Source: Rhizopus arrhizus (lineage: Eukaryota; Mucoromycota; Mucoromycetes; Mucorales; Rhizopodaceae). Taken from it: a stretch of 64,000 nt of DNA. Within the stretch, counting starts at the first letter, position 1. Every line of letters begins with the position of its first letter. The position numbers were made by a program, and so were the translations under genes. The stretch is from positions 558,001 through 622,000 of the forward strand of contig JAKZZE010000008.1 of assembly GCA_024220505.1 (NCBI GenBank), in the 5' to 3' direction. The notes under the pieces were generated by a model, which saw only the letters and a program-made list of their open reading frames with translations, did not search any database and was not told the origin of the DNA. This document shows, piece by piece, positions 37,268 to 49,110 of this stretch.

Positions 37268-38165
37268 TTTCATTTCGTCTTCATGGACATAGAGTAAAAT
37301 AGATGAGATTAATAATAATTATAGTCACTCTATTTTTCATCTCCATCACTACAATGATTTTCTTGCAGTGATATATAAGGAACTTAGAATAGAAGTAGTT
37401 AAAATTGCTGTACTCCAAATACTTATATATATTGGATTACGAATCTGTTTCAACATTCTTCCTGAATATGATTGTTCTATCATTATTATGGATTTTGTGT
37501 TATCTCGTAAGAATAAAAAGATTATAAAATTCAACGAGATTTAAAAAAGTTATATTTTTATTTAATATTATTGTATCTGGTATTTATATCCTTTTCATGA
37601 AGATTCAATTCAATCATTTTCAAGATACTTTAATTAATTATAGCTGTAGATCTAGCATGAATAAATTTTAGTATGAAGACCTGTTCCTGGTTATGCAAGT
37701 GGACTGTTTATAATTATTTAAGTAGATCTATTTTTCATTTATGTTTCATTGCATCAGGAGTTATATTAAAACAACTTGTATTGAGTTAAAGGAGTGGAAT
37801 TAGTTATGATCGAATAATAGAGAAAAGACTGTAATAAATCTTTGTAAAGCATTCACTACTCTGATTTCTTATAAATTGAATACGAATCATGTTTAAAGTA
37901 TGTTGGGATACGACACATGTATTGAATTATTGTATTGTTTTAAATTTTGCTTTAAAGAATGTGCTTTTTTTCTCCTAGTTATTCATGTACTATAATCTAT
38001 ACCAATTGTGACATTGTCAATAATTTTTAATAAACAGTCCCTTTTGTTTATGTAAAAGAGGATAGCCTCTAGTTGTCAGGAATGATCACAAGTCCATATT
38101 GTAATAATGATTGACCAATAAAAACAATTTGAAAAGAAGCAGTCAAAAATTCTCCTGAAGAAAAA
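37268..38165. other. Gene-free spacer
   Basis: AT-rich, and nothing supportable is seen on either strand. Confidence 0.5.
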
Positions 38166-38189
38166 AAAAGTATAAATAAAGCTTCTATT

Positions 38190-38398
38190 CCCTCTTTTTT
38201 TTTTTTCTTCATTCAAAGAACTATCTGAACACTCGTATGCGCAAGCTGAAAGGTGCGATGGTAGACATTTCTTTGCCTGACTTCGGAAGGGTTTTCTTTA
38301 TAAAAACTACCTAACTGGCCAAAGGCTTCGGCTGGAGGGCGGGACGATGGAGGGTTTTTTGCAGTCCTTTCCCACTGCACAGCGGGGAAGGACTTTTT
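38190..38398 (+). ncRNA. Candidate RNA polymerase III-type structured RNA
   Basis: A TATA-like box (GTATAAATAAAG, about 38170) lies roughly 25-30 bases before a GC-balanced segment of about 195 bases that ends in a run of six T (38391-38396). The 3' end folds into a 10-pair stem: GTCCTTTCCC with GGGGAAGGAC around a 10-base loop. Internal elements include GGCTTCGGCT (UUCG loop) and CGCA/TGCG pairing near the 5' end. The layout resembles pol III genes with external promoters (U6, RNase P and MRP type), but the sequence matches none of these by eye. The minus-strand frame over it (63 codons) is unconvincing. Confidence 0.4.
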
Positions 38399-38409
38399 TA
38401 CCACTAATG

Positions 38410-39790
38410 TAAATGAAAAAAAAAAAGTAACAAGTTAAACATAATCAGTGATTATTTCTTTAACATGGCATTTTTAAATGATCAGCTTTGTTTAAAATAT
38501 TTAAACCCCTTTTTATATCAAGAATGAAACTGCTACAAAATGATATTAAAACATCGAGCCCAAAAAGAGAGAATTAGAAAGAGATCGTAATTAAGGTAAT
38601 GCTTGGAAATGGTTACAGATCACTACTTGTATACTTTTCTTTTTCTTTTTGCTCTCTCGTCAATAGTATTGAACATTTTAACTTCTACAAAAAATGTAAA
38701 GGCGAACCACAACCACTAAATCAGTATTTATCTTTAAATAGATACATTTATGAGGAACCGATTATTTCTATAAAAGACTAGAGATTTACAATGTTGATCT
38801 AAAACATGGTATTTATTTACGAAGAATGATTTAGAAAGGAGAGAGGGCTACTATAAGCAATTATACATCAACCAAACTCACAAATTCACCAGAGTTACGA
38901 CACATTTTATGGAATACGGAATCACTGTTTTCGATCAGTGTCAAGGGACTAGAGTAAAGAACTCAATGTCATCACAGTATCTTGTTTATAAATGCTTTCC
39001 TATCAAATCCCACGGTGTGTCCTTTATCCAATATCAAAATACCATCCTATCCAACCACGGCATGCAAACGATGGGCAATATAAAGAATAGTAAAATCTAA
39101 AAGTTGAAATTGACTTTTTCAATCGCCTTATCCGTTTCATTCACCAAGGCAATTCGGCTACGCTTCAATAAAGCATGGGCTAATCATCAAAAAGAATTGA
39201 TCAAGAATCATTCATAAATAAGCGCTGCAGAAGCAGAAAAATGCATGAATGGAAGGAAAATTAGGTAAGCAATTGAGTTGAAAATAAAAGAATTGCAAGA
39301 TATATAAAGAGAGCAGACACGTGTTCGCTTTATGATCTTCACCGTATTTTAAAGATTAGAATGATTCTCCAAAAAAAGACACCTCTTTTTGAATTGGACT
39401 AGTTATTGCAGATGGCCAAGAAAAAAACGTACGTTAACCCCAGTTAAATACCTTCATTCCAATATATACTATCCTATAAGTTTATGTGAAGAGCCCTTTA
39501 TAATTTTTTCTTGTTGGGTTTTCACAGTAAGCGCGACTTTGCAGGACCCTGTTTTTAAAGAGTAACTGAACTTGAAACGTAGGGTGTCAAGGGTTCTTGT
39601 CAGAGTGTATAAAAGGGATTTTTTTTTTTATCGTTTATTGGTTTCCTGGAATGCTTTACATGATTGAGAATCTATAAAGATGACTTTATGTTTTATTTTA
39701 AATTCATTGTTCGTTGTAAAACTTGTTGACAATGTTGCAGCCATGACTTTAGGAGAGATGATAGAGAAAAAAAAAAGGATTAAAACGTAA
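38410..39790. other. Gene-poor stretch, probably transposon-derived
   Basis: No gene is supported. Parts between 39100 and 39790 may be the decayed 5' portion of the transposase that is recognisable further on. Confidence 0.4.
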
Positions 39791-39799
39791 TTGACTATT

Positions 39800-40520
39800 T
39801 CTATCATTAAATCCCAATTTTTTTGCCATGTTAAAGAACACTGCGCTTAAATTCTAAAGAATCTGGGAAAAGCTTACTGACGACCGCAATCTAGACGATA
39901 CCCCTTCCAAGTAGAAAAATCGCAGTTCGATCCTAGCTGACAGAGGATGCCATGGATTTTGAAAAAGAACTGTGCTTTTATCGACGCAGCTGATTTTAAT
40001 CTTCATAGTAGACCTATTACAGGTTGGTCAAAAGTAGTAGCAACATCTGAGGCTCCCCAAAGCACAAAGGGACTACAGTCACTGTTCTTGGCGCTATTTC
40101 TAGTCAAGGTAGACTTGATATTTCTTTGAGAAAGCCCACTTTGACTTGAAAAAAAAAAAGAAGAGAAAAACGGTGACAAAAATAGGGTACAAGAACTGAA
40201 CGCTTTTTAGGTCCTTTGGGCAATGTATTGGATGTTATTGACAAGAATGAGCTGAAAATGCATTATGTGTTTATATATAATGCTCTTATTCACAAAGCTA
40301 TTGTTTTAAAAGATTTTATAAAGAAAAAAAAAAGACTATAAACGTGTTTATCTTTCTCCATATTCATCTTTTCTTAATCCTACTGAGGAGTTTTGATCAA
40401 AGGTAAAATACGGCATAAAAGGATAATCTTTTGACGGTAGTGATAGTCTGATTTCTAGAATAGTAGAGACCTGTTTTCAAGTTATTCTAGCAGACTACCG
40501 GGGAGGGGATGGATAAGACA
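39800..40520 (+). mobile_element. IS630/Tc1-type DDE transposase remnant
   Basis: Across several frames the core of a DDE transposase can be read: CAFIDAADFNLHSRPITGWSK (first Asp, 39965-40035), LGAISSQGRLDISLRKPT, LGPLGNVLDVIDKNELKMHY, FIYNALIHKA, and VYLSPYSSFLNPTEEF followed by a stop (about 40345-40400). The usual MDNAPIH block has become IYNALIH, so the second catalytic Asp is lost. Frameshifts and stops show it is dead. No terminal repeats were identified. Confidence 0.8.
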
Positions 40521-40744
40521 CTCTGTTCCATTTTTTGACCGTTACCCTTCTTTGGAAAAAAAAAAGAAAAAAGCTCTGAAATTTTCGATTGACATGCGAT
40601 TTTTTCTCAATTGACCAATAAAAGTTCTTATTTTAAAAAGTTTCGAATTCCCATTTAATAAAAATATTTTCTCACTTATTTTGAAAATAGAGTAAAGCGC
40701 CGTGGCTTATTTAGTCTATTTCATTACAATTCTATTTAAATATA

Positions 40745-41662
40745 ATGGCAACCGAAGTTGAAAAAGAACCAGAATGGTACCGTCTTGAAGATTTGGATCC
40801 TGAAGACATTGACGATGAATTTGGTGATATGATAATTGAACAACGTCTTCAGGTTAATAATGAGGTAAGATAGATTAACACAAAACAAATGTATCAGCAA
40901 GAATCATTTCAACTGATCCCAACATATAGGATGCCTTGGAACGAATTGCTGATGATCTCAAGTTATCAGAGGATCTGCCTTGGATTGAAACCTTGACAGT
41001 TGTATCAAAAGAATGTATCAATGTACCCGATGTATTTGACGATCTAAAAAGAGAAGAAGCCTTTTACAACCAAGCTTTAGAAGCAGTGCATATAGCTCGA
41101 GAGAAGATCAAGGAAGCAGATGCCACATTTTTAGTACCAGAAAATTTTATTGCACCCATGTTAAAAGACGATCAACATATGGAAGAAGTATACCAAAAAT
41201 TGGTGGAGGAAGCTAAAGATGGAAATGAAGAAGCTTTATATAGATTACATGCTTTTGAAAAACAGCGAAAGAAGACATCGCGAGTAGATGAAAAGCAAAA
41301 GATGTTGAGCAGAAGTAAGTCTGAAACGATGCTAGTCTATATAAGCGTGTTGAACTCTATTTTCTATAGAGCGAAAGGAAGGAAAAGAGGATACGGAATT
41401 AAAAGAAGACGATTTTGAGCTGGAGATGGAAGGATTGGAAGATTCAACAGAGAGAACAGGCAAAAATAAACTAAATGTACCACGCAAGCAGTATACAAGA
41501 GATGCCAGAGATGCCAAATATTCTCTGGGTAAAAGAGGAAGAGAGGGAAAGCAGGAGGATAGAGCAAATCCTGCAAAGAAGGGCATGTCCATTCGAAAAA
41601 AGAGTAGCTTAAAGCGTCCTGGAAAAGCAAAACGTCAAAAAATGAGAAATCAACAAAAATAA
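40745..41662 (+). CDS. EBP2: rRNA-processing protein Ebp2 (265 aa)
   Basis: Three exons: 40745-40864, 40930-41314, 41370-41662. The protein is acidic at the N-terminus, has the conserved Ebp2 core in the middle (DLPWIETLTV, KREEAFYNQALEAVHIAREK and EALYRLHAFEKQRKKTSR) and a very basic tail ending RPGKAKRQKMRNQQK, which fits a nucleolar protein. Ebp2 is required for early 60S subunit assembly and 27S pre-rRNA processing. The protein is shorter than yeast Ebp2 (427 aa), the difference being in the N-terminal acidic region. The ATG used is the first in frame and the only plausible start. Confidence 0.92.
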
Positions 41663-42257
41663 ATACTTGGCAATGTTTTTCAAGTAGCTGTAAAAATAGA
41701 ATTATTTAATCTTTTGAATAGTGTCACCTTTATGAACGTTTTTAATTCTAAATAAACTAGAAGACTGAATTGCATACAGCGTTCTTGCTGAACTTTATCT
41801 CTATTTTGGACATGGCTGTATTTCGTCCTTAAATTCAAAATCGTTTGCGTCAAATCTTACAAAATGAGCTAATCTCGAGTTTTCAGTCGGCCTTGATCTG
41901 GATTAGAATTTCAGTTACTTTTCTGGAGGAGTGACCAGCTACTGATTCTGATGAGATTTCTATTTGCAAAAGACAGTTATTCAAGTTACTGAAGGAACAC
42001 GTATACTGTTTAACTTTAGTAAAGGCCTTAGTGAAAGAAGCTTTGGATAATTAAATTATTAAATGCAATCGATCCATTCATTTTCTTTAGCTTCCTTTAA
42101 CACTTCAGTAGGCTTGTCTTTGTCCTATGAGGGTTGTGTGATACCAGAATCTAATTTATTACTGACAAAAAGTATAAAGGGAAATTAGATACTTGGTGAG
42201 GTCTCTTGAATAAAGATCTCATTAAATACAATCAATGTCTTATTTTCTCATCCATAA
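41663..42257. other. Spacer downstream of EBP2
   Basis: AT-rich, with no gene seen. Confidence 0.5.
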
Positions 42258-42370
42258 TACACTGTTTTCAGAATATATTATCGCATATTTACACATTTTA
42301 TAATGCAATTTATAGATAAAAACGACACGTCAGTACGCCTTTTTTTTTTTATTTCTGAAAATAGCGTGTA
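42258..42370. mobile_element. Diverged MITE related to 31373-31476
   Basis: TA-flanked element with ends CACTGTTTTCAGAA and TTTCTGAAAATAGCGTG. Its centre shares CGCAT, TTTTATAAT and CAATTTATA in the same order as the copy at 31373, but it has gained a T-run and many substitutions, so it is an older member. Confidence 0.72.
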
Positions 42371-42831
42371 AAAATCCAAAGTCATGCCCAGGTGAAAAAA
42401 AATCATGCGTCCATTTTAATTTTATTTGTAAAATGCTATTGAAGATACAGTGTGAAATATAGTTTATCATCTTTTTTTTTTTTCCCTCATCAAAACTGAC
42501 ATGGTCAACCATAAAATAATATTTTCTGAAAAATCCCATGGCTTTCATATACAAAAATATGACCAAAAAAAAATAAAATAAAAAATAAAAACAAGGATGT
42601 AGGCAGCAAAGCATGAAAGAAATGTTTCCAAAGATATCTTCATGCTGCCTGAGATCAAAACTGGGGATAGGAATAAGCTGCTTTGAAGCAATTTATCTTG
42701 AGTAGCAATGAGAAGCATGGTTGTTATGCAAGGATTCACATGACCTCATTTGGGCAAACAGGTTGCACGACTCTGGAAAAAAAAAGAAAAATTGTTTCTC
42801 TCTAAACCTTTGAATTTCATTTTTAATCCTA
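42371..42831. other. Spacer upstream of the eEF1-gamma gene
   Basis: No gene. Short frames here are low complexity (Tyr/Phe/Lys-rich). Confidence 0.45.
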
Positions 42832-44155
42832 ATGAGTCCTATTGGTGTACGTAATTTGCATCCATCCATTCAATACGTCTACTCATCTTGCTTAATAGAC
42901 CATCAAGTCCTATCCCAACAATCCTCGTGTTGCTAAGGCTAATATTGCTGTAATAAGATATACAAATACGACGAGATATTTAATTTATATATTCTAGGCT
43001 GCTTACAACGGTTTGGAATTCAATTTTGAACAATTCGATCTTGCCAAGGACAGAGATGACGCGTTCTATGCCAAGTTCCCTCTTGGTAAGGTTCCCATCT
43101 TTGAATCTGCTGAAGTCAACCTCTTTGAGTCTTCTGCCATTGCCTATTATGCCGCAGCCCTCAAGGAAGATTCACCTCTTTTGGGTAAGACGGCAGCTGA
43201 AAAGGCCTTGATTATGCAGTACGTTCTCTTCTCCGAAACTGAACTCAACAGCAGTCTGTCGGCCTGGATCCTCCCTCTGATCGGTTTCCAGCCTTACATG
43301 AAGCCCAACGTCGATACGGCCACTGCTAACTTTAAACGTGCTTTGGGTGCTTTGGACAAGCTCTTGCTGACCAAGACCTATCTTGTGGGTGAAAGAATCA
43401 CCTTTGCCGATATCTCGGTTGTCATTGTCCTTTTCCGTGCTTACACCAACGTGCTTGACAAGCCTGCTCGTTCTGAATTCAAAAACGTCACCCGTTACTT
43501 CACCACCGTTGCCAACAAGCCCATCTTTAAAAAGTACTTGGGAGAGTTCAGTTTGTGTGAAACTCCCTTAAAGTACACACCTCCCAAGAAGGAAGCCAAG
43601 AAGAAGGAAGCTGCTCCTGCTCCTGCCAAGAAGGAAGCCAAGAAGGAAGCTGCCCCTGCTGATGAAGAAGAGCCCAAGCCTGCTCCCAAGCCCAAGTCCA
43701 AGTTGGATTTGTTGCCTCCTTCCAAGTTCATCTTGGATCAGTGGAAGCGTGAATATTCCAACAATGACACCAAGGATGCCATCAAGTGGTTCTGGGAGAA
43801 CTTTGATCCTGAGGGATTCTCTATCTGGAAGGTGGATTACAAGTACAATGATGAGCTGACCTTGACTTTCATGTCCAACAACTTGATTGGTGGCTTCTAT
43901 GCTCGTCTTGAACGTGCTCACAAGTACGCTTTTGGTTCCATGATTGTTCGTGGTGAGAACAACAACAACAGTATCAGTGGTTACTTTGTCATCCGTGGTC
44001 AAGAAGTTCCTTTTGAAATCTACGATGCTGCTGACTATCCCTCTTATACCTTCACCAAGATTGAGCCCTCTCAATATGAAGAAAAGAAGGAAGAATTCTA
44101 CAAGTACTTGGCTTGGGACTTTGAAGACTGTGTTGATGGAAAGGTCTTTAAATAA
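42832..44155 (+). CDS. TEF3: Translation elongation factor eEF1B subunit gamma (407 aa)
   Basis: Three exons: a 15-base first exon 42832-42846 (MSPIG), 42899-42949, and 42998-44155. Residues 1-200 are a glutathione-transferase-like domain (YYAAALKEDSPLL, LNSSLSAWILPLIGF). A Lys/Ala/Pro-rich hinge (EAKKKEAAPAPAKKEAKK) follows. Residues about 245-407 are the eEF1G domain (LDLLPPSKFILDQWKREYSN, FWENFDPEGFSIW and the end WDFEDCVDGKVFK). It scaffolds the eEF1B exchange complex that reloads eEF1A with GTP. Codon use is strongly biased to C-ending codons, as expected for very high expression. The tiny first exon is supported by the conserved N-terminal strand it completes (TIKSYPNNPRVAK). Confidence 0.97.
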
Positions 44156-44455
44156 ATTGCTTCATCTTTGATCCTTTTTTTTTTTTTTTTTTGTAAATGA
44201 TAAATACACGTCTGTGTGATTCACTTGATGACTGCTGTATAAAAAGCAACTCAAGCGTCTTTTAGTATATAATCCTATGTCTTGAGTAGAATGAATAGGA
44301 AAAAAGTGAAAGAAATATAGAGTACTAAAGAGTTCACTCTATCATCGGCCATTGATTTGTTTTGCCACCTGCCAATCCTATATTTTTTTTATTAAATTCA
44401 CCTCTCTCTCCTTTTTTTTTAAAAAAAATCTTTTTTTTTTCTCCAATTCTTTTCT

Positions 44456-47012
44456 ATGACAGGTGAAGATACTGTGCCAGTGACACCTATACTTCCTATC
44501 AACAACAAACAGAAGGGTCGCATTATTCACATCACCCACCAAATACCTTTTGAAATATATCAACAAGAAGACGAGTGGTCATTCAAACCTCGTCATGAGC
44601 ATGCTGCCATGTATGCAGGTATTGCTTCCCTTTCTGATGAGTGGGAAACGGTCTGTATTGGCTGGACCGGACAGATCTACAAAGAGACGACGGTGGGTCG
44701 TTTTGAGATGGACAGCCTGAATGACCAAGAACAAGACACGTTACGATCACGGCTCGAGCGGGAAAACAATTGTGTCCCTTTATTTTTAAAAGGCGAATGC
44801 ATTGCAGGACATTATCATGGTTATTGCAAAACATGTGAGTGAATCGATAGTCCATAAAGTGTGCAACTCATCTTTGTAGTACTCTGGCCACTCTTTAATT
44901 ACATTGTGTGGAATGACGCAACGGACGGACGAATCGAAAAGGCACAGTGGGATTATTATGAAGCCGTGAATCAATCTTATGCAGATTTGGCGGTGACACA
45001 GTATCGAGAGGGAGATACAATCTGGATTCATGATTACCATCTGTTGCTGGTACCCAACATGATTTGCAAAAAGTTACCCAAGGCACGCATCGGACTGTTT
45101 GTGCATTCACCTTTTCCAAGTTCTGAAATATTTCGGTGTTTACCAAGTAAGAGAAACATGGGCATGTCAAAGAGGTACTGACGGGGGGACATGGGATAGA
45201 ACGCCAAGAGATCCTGAAAGGCATGTTGGCTGCAGACTTGGTAGGATTTCAGGTAAAATCTGCTATGTGAAGCAAATGGGGTAACTCACATCACTTAGAC
45301 CTATGCAAATGCTAGACACTTTATTTCGACATCCACCCGTGTCTTGGGATACGAAGCCTCTCCTGAAGGCGTTGAATACGATGGTCACTTTTGCCACGTA
45401 GGCACTTTTCCTATCGGCATTGATGTCGAGGCAGTCGATACCATCCGAAAAAGTGCAGAGGTGATACCAAAGATCGAGGCGATCTCTGACATGTACTCTG
45501 ACCAAAAGATCTTGGTCGGTCGGGACAAGCTCGACTTGGTTCAGGGCGTCTTGCAAAAACTGGCTGCCTTTGAACAATTCTTGCTCGATTACCCTCGCTG
45601 GCAAAACAAGGTGGTGCTCATCCAAGTGACCGACTCACCCAATTCGGCCGACACGATCAAGAATGAGCACAAGGTATCCGAGATGGTGGCTCATATCAAT
45701 GGGACCTATGGCTCCCTGGATTACACCCCCGTGCATCATTATTATCATCAGATCCAGGTGGATGATTACTATGCCCTCTTGTCCAGTGCAGATGCGGCCT
45801 TGATCACCTCCATTCGGGACGGAATGAATACGACTAGCCTCGAGTATGTGATGTGTCAGCAGGAGAAGCATGGTCCGTTGATTGTTTCTGAGCTGACAGG
45901 CACGGCTGGATCCATGAGTTCAGCCTTGCTGGTCAACCCTTGGGATTATTCAGGCGTGGCAAAAGCGATTCACGATGCACTGGTGATGAGTGAAGAAGAA
46001 AAGCAAGCGAGGCATATGGTAAAAAGGGGTACACCATGGACAAGATAGAACTGATCGTATTTTTTAGCAACTATTGGCTCATGTCAAATCGAACACAACC
46101 TCCTTCTGGGCTCACTCATTCATAAAGATGTTGATCCGCACCTGTCTCTTGTCCGAACAAAGTAAAAACACGCCAAGGCTCAAGCTAGACTATCTCAAAA
46201 CACAATACCAACAATCCAGTAAACGATTGCTTTGTTTTGATTATGACGTAAGCGTGAAAAAGCCTTTTTTTTTCTTCTTTATCAACCCATGACTATCTTA
46301 GGGAACCCTGACACCTATTCAAAAGACACCCATGGCCGCTATCCCACCCAAACACATGCTAGAATACCTCGAAAAGCTCTGCAAAGACCCTTGCAACGAA
46401 GTCTGGATCATTTCAGGTCGTGACGAAAACGCACTGACCCACTGGTTGGGCCACATTCAGGATTTGGGACTGAGTGCCGAACATGGTTCGTTCATGCGAC
46501 ATCCAGGCAGTCAGAAATGGATCAATCTGACGGAACATGTAGACATGAGTTGGAAGAATGATGTGCTAGAGATCTTTACGTATTATACCGAACGCACCAC
46601 AGGTAGCTTTATCGAGCACAAACGGTGTGCCATCACCTGGCATTACCGTCTGGCCGATCCAGAGTACGGTGCGTTTCAAGCCAAGGAATGTCAGAATCAT
46701 CTCGAACAGGCCATCCTGAGTAAGCTGCCGGTGGAGGTCCTGGTGGGCAAGAAGAATCTCGAGGTGCGTCCGACGATGGTGAACAAGGGTGAAATCTTGA
46801 AGCGATTGCTGAACAGCAGACGCTTTGACTTTGTCATGTGTTGTGGTGATGATCGAACGGATGAAGACATGTTCAAGACGCTGAAAAAGGCCAGTGATTT
46901 GGATGAAAAGTTCTCAGTCATGATTGGACCTGAGGACAGACAGACTCAGGCAGCTTGGTATTTACCGACAGTACAAGACGTGATGGATTCATTACACATC
47001 ATGTCTCAATAA
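44456..47012 (+). CDS. TPS2: Trehalose-6-phosphate synthase/phosphatase, Tps2 type (769 aa)
   Basis: Six exons: 44456-44834, 44880-45146, 45200-45252, 45299-46018, 46068-46247, 46302-47012. The N-terminal GT20 domain (about 20-500) includes GRIIHITHQIPFEI, IWIHDYHLLLVPNMICKKLP, LPKRQEILKGMLAADLVGFQ, DGMNTTSLEYV and TGTAGSM. The C-terminal HAD phosphatase has FDYDGTLTP (catalytic Asp531 and Asp533, created by the last splice), ISGRDENAL and CGDDRTDEDMF. The intact phosphatase motifs favour a trehalose-6-phosphate phosphatase, with the synthase-like domain structural as in yeast Tps2; that domain starts with HITHQIP rather than the SNRLP of active synthases. Trehalose supports stress tolerance and spore storage. 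Confidence 0.95.
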
Positions 47013-47183
47013 ATATTTATTTATAAACCGATATGTTGGTCTACAATGGAAGCAAATAATGTTTCATTCGCATCAGGGAAAGGAATCAGACTACACTGGT
47101 TTATAGTTTGTATTGTTTCAGTCAAGTCACTTTTTAAAAAACAGGGTTCAATTTACATGATTAATTATTAATTATTACTTTTA

Positions 47184-47632
47184 TTACCTTATTTCACTAA
47201 GAATAGCATACCCTTTTTCATGCATCGCTTGTGCAAGTTCATATTGATGATTATCCATTAATGATTCATTAACAACCACAATCAATTTCTTACTTAATCG
47301 AAGTGTTTGCAGCATAGTCCCTGAACCTGTGGATATTGAATAAGCATTTTTTTTTGTTATTGGCATGTTATGTTACCTGCATGGCTAATAATGATATCTG
47401 CTGCTAATATATCATTAGTAATAGAGGATTTGTATCTGTATCCTTCAATGTCCATTTTTGGTCCACTGTATTCTTGTATATTCTTAACAAATACAGGTTC
47501 TGATGATCCATACTGAAATATAATTCTTTTAATATTCAATTTATAAATAAAACATAGAAATTCATTGGATGTAGTCCATTCTATTAAAGAATCAAATCCT
47601 GTAGAACCTACTGTAATAAACAATACAGGCAT
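47184..47632 (-). CDS. ALG13: UDP-GlcNAc transferase subunit ALG13 (132 aa)
   Basis: Two minus-strand exons: 47632-47377 and 47326-47184, joined in phase 1. The N-terminus MPVLFITVGSTGFDSLIE and the UDP-GlcNAc loop HAGSGTMLQTLRLSKKLIVV (assembled across the intron) are diagnostic for GT28-type ALG13, with NESLMDNHQYELAQAMHEKG after it. ALG13 joins membrane-bound ALG14 on the cytosolic face of the ER to add the second GlcNAc of the dolichol-linked oligosaccharide. It is shorter than yeast Alg13 (202 aa). The stop falls inside a sequence that also looks like a donor (AGGTAATAA), so an extra 3' exon cannot be fully excluded. Confidence 0.93.
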
Positions 47633-47758
47633 GGTTCATAAATGAAAAAAAAAAAAAAAAAAAGGAATAAAAAACTCCGGTTCATAAATCAATCAATAAG
47701 AAGGCTGCACGCCATATTTACTTTTTTTTTTTTTTTTTTTTTCCTTCACCTATAACAA
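47633..47758. promoter_or_regulatory. Compact divergent promoter between ALG13 and the p24 gene
   Basis: Only 126 bases separate the two start codons. Each gene has its own homopolymer just upstream: about 18 A near 47647-47664 (T on the ALG13 strand) and about 20 T near 47723-47742 before the p24 gene. Both products act in the early secretory pathway, so shared control is plausible. Confidence 0.7.
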
Positions 47759-48574
47759 ATGCAGCCATCTCTCTTTCGATTGTTTTTGGTAACAAGTGTG
47801 TTGGCTGTTATTAGTGCAGTCCATTTTGATTTGCCTGCTGTTACGATTGAACATGCTGAAGAAGGAACGAAATGTTTTAGTCAATATGTACCTCAAGATA
47901 CTTTAGTTTTGGCAGTTATTAATGTAGGAGAAGGCTATAACCAACGTTTGAACTTTGAGGTACTGTGTGATAAATACGGATAGCATGCGGTATTTAATAT
48001 ACTGCCTTGTATAGATTTTAGATGACAGCGAAACACCTAATGTGTATGTAAAAAAGAATGATGTCTCTGGTGAACTTCGCAATGCTTTCAACACCAACAA
48101 GGAAGGTGAAGTCTATGTTTGCTTTGAAAACATACTCGATAATGGTACATGAGTGAACAGGACGAATACACACAGTGAATAACATTCTCTATCGTTAGGC
48201 TTTAAGGAAGGACCACAATATAAGCGTTCTATTGAATTACAGTTCAATGTTGGAGCTGAAGCAGCTGATTTTAAAAAGATGGCCAATGATGAAAAATTAA
48301 CTCCACTTGAACTTGAACTTCGAAAGTTGGAAACAGTTGTGAATGAAATTGTGGATGAAATGAATTATTTGAAACGTCGTGAAGCTAAATTAAGAGATAC
48401 CAATGGTAAATTGATATCATGAATAGTAGCAATACAGAATACTAATGCATAAGGTGTGTAGAATCGACAAATGAAAGAGTAAAATGGTTTAGTACTTTAA
48501 CCTTATTCACACTCTTTGGTCTTGGTACATGGCAAGTTTTATACTTGCGTCAATTTTTAGAAGAAAGAGATTAA
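47759..48574 (+). CDS. p24/emp24/GOLD family cargo receptor (216 aa)
   Basis: Four exons: 47759-47959, 48015-48144, 48199-48405, 48462-48574. A signal peptide (about 1-20) leads into a GOLD domain with the paired cysteines in GTKCFSQY and EVYVCFEN. A coiled coil follows (LELELRKLETVVNEIVDEMN and YLKRREAKLRDTN), then one transmembrane helix near the end (WFSTLTLFTLFGLGTWQVLY). p24 proteins cycle between ER and Golgi in COPII/COPI vesicles and sort GPI-anchored and other cargo. The cytosolic tail is LRQFLEERD: it keeps a hydrophobic pair but lacks the usual dilysine COPI signal. Erv25/delta or alpha assignment is uncertain. Confidence 0.93.
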
Positions 48575-49110
48575 TTGATTAATAAAAAAAAAAAGAAGAA
48601 GAAAAACAAAGCACCTATAAATGTACACGTGAATTTGTATTATTTCTCGTGTATAATTTTAGAAATTTATGTAGATTTTATGATAAAACTAGTACCTTGA
48701 TAGTTTACGATAGACGTCTACTATTATCATTTTGCATTGAGAAAAAAAAAAAAAAAATAAAGCGATAAATTTAAATGTGTAACATGCAGATATTAAACTT
48801 GTAAATCACGTAAGTGTTCTTTTTTTTTTTTTAAAAAAAAAAGAGGTCATTTTATAAATAGTAAACTAGTCTAGTGAGATGTATCATGTATACATCAAAC
48901 TCAAAAGAAGGGTCAATTGACTTTTTACTGTATTAAAGTATAAAAAAAAAAGCCCGTTTACAATTCAAACTCCTGTCAGTATCCTATCCTTCGTCACGGG
49001 TTAATTATCTCAATTCAGAAAGACTTTGTCAATTTTTTTACTATTTTATAAAAACACATTTTTTTTTTTTTTACTCTGCTTTTTCTTTTTATTTTTCTTC
49101 AAATAAAGAG
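48575..49110. other. Intergenic region before the kinase gene
   Basis: No gene. Long A/T runs (about 48740-48755, 48819-48842) and a T-run at 49059-49072 just before the kinase start. Confidence 0.5.

Noticed and set aside
39890..39960. A tRNA B-box-like GTTCGATCC
   Set aside because: The flanking bases cannot form the five-pair T-stem or an acceptor stem, and the stretch reads as decayed transposase. No convincing tRNA was found in the window by eye.
43568..44074. A 168-codon minus-strand frame
   Set aside because: It is an antisense shadow of the highly biased eEF1-gamma exon.
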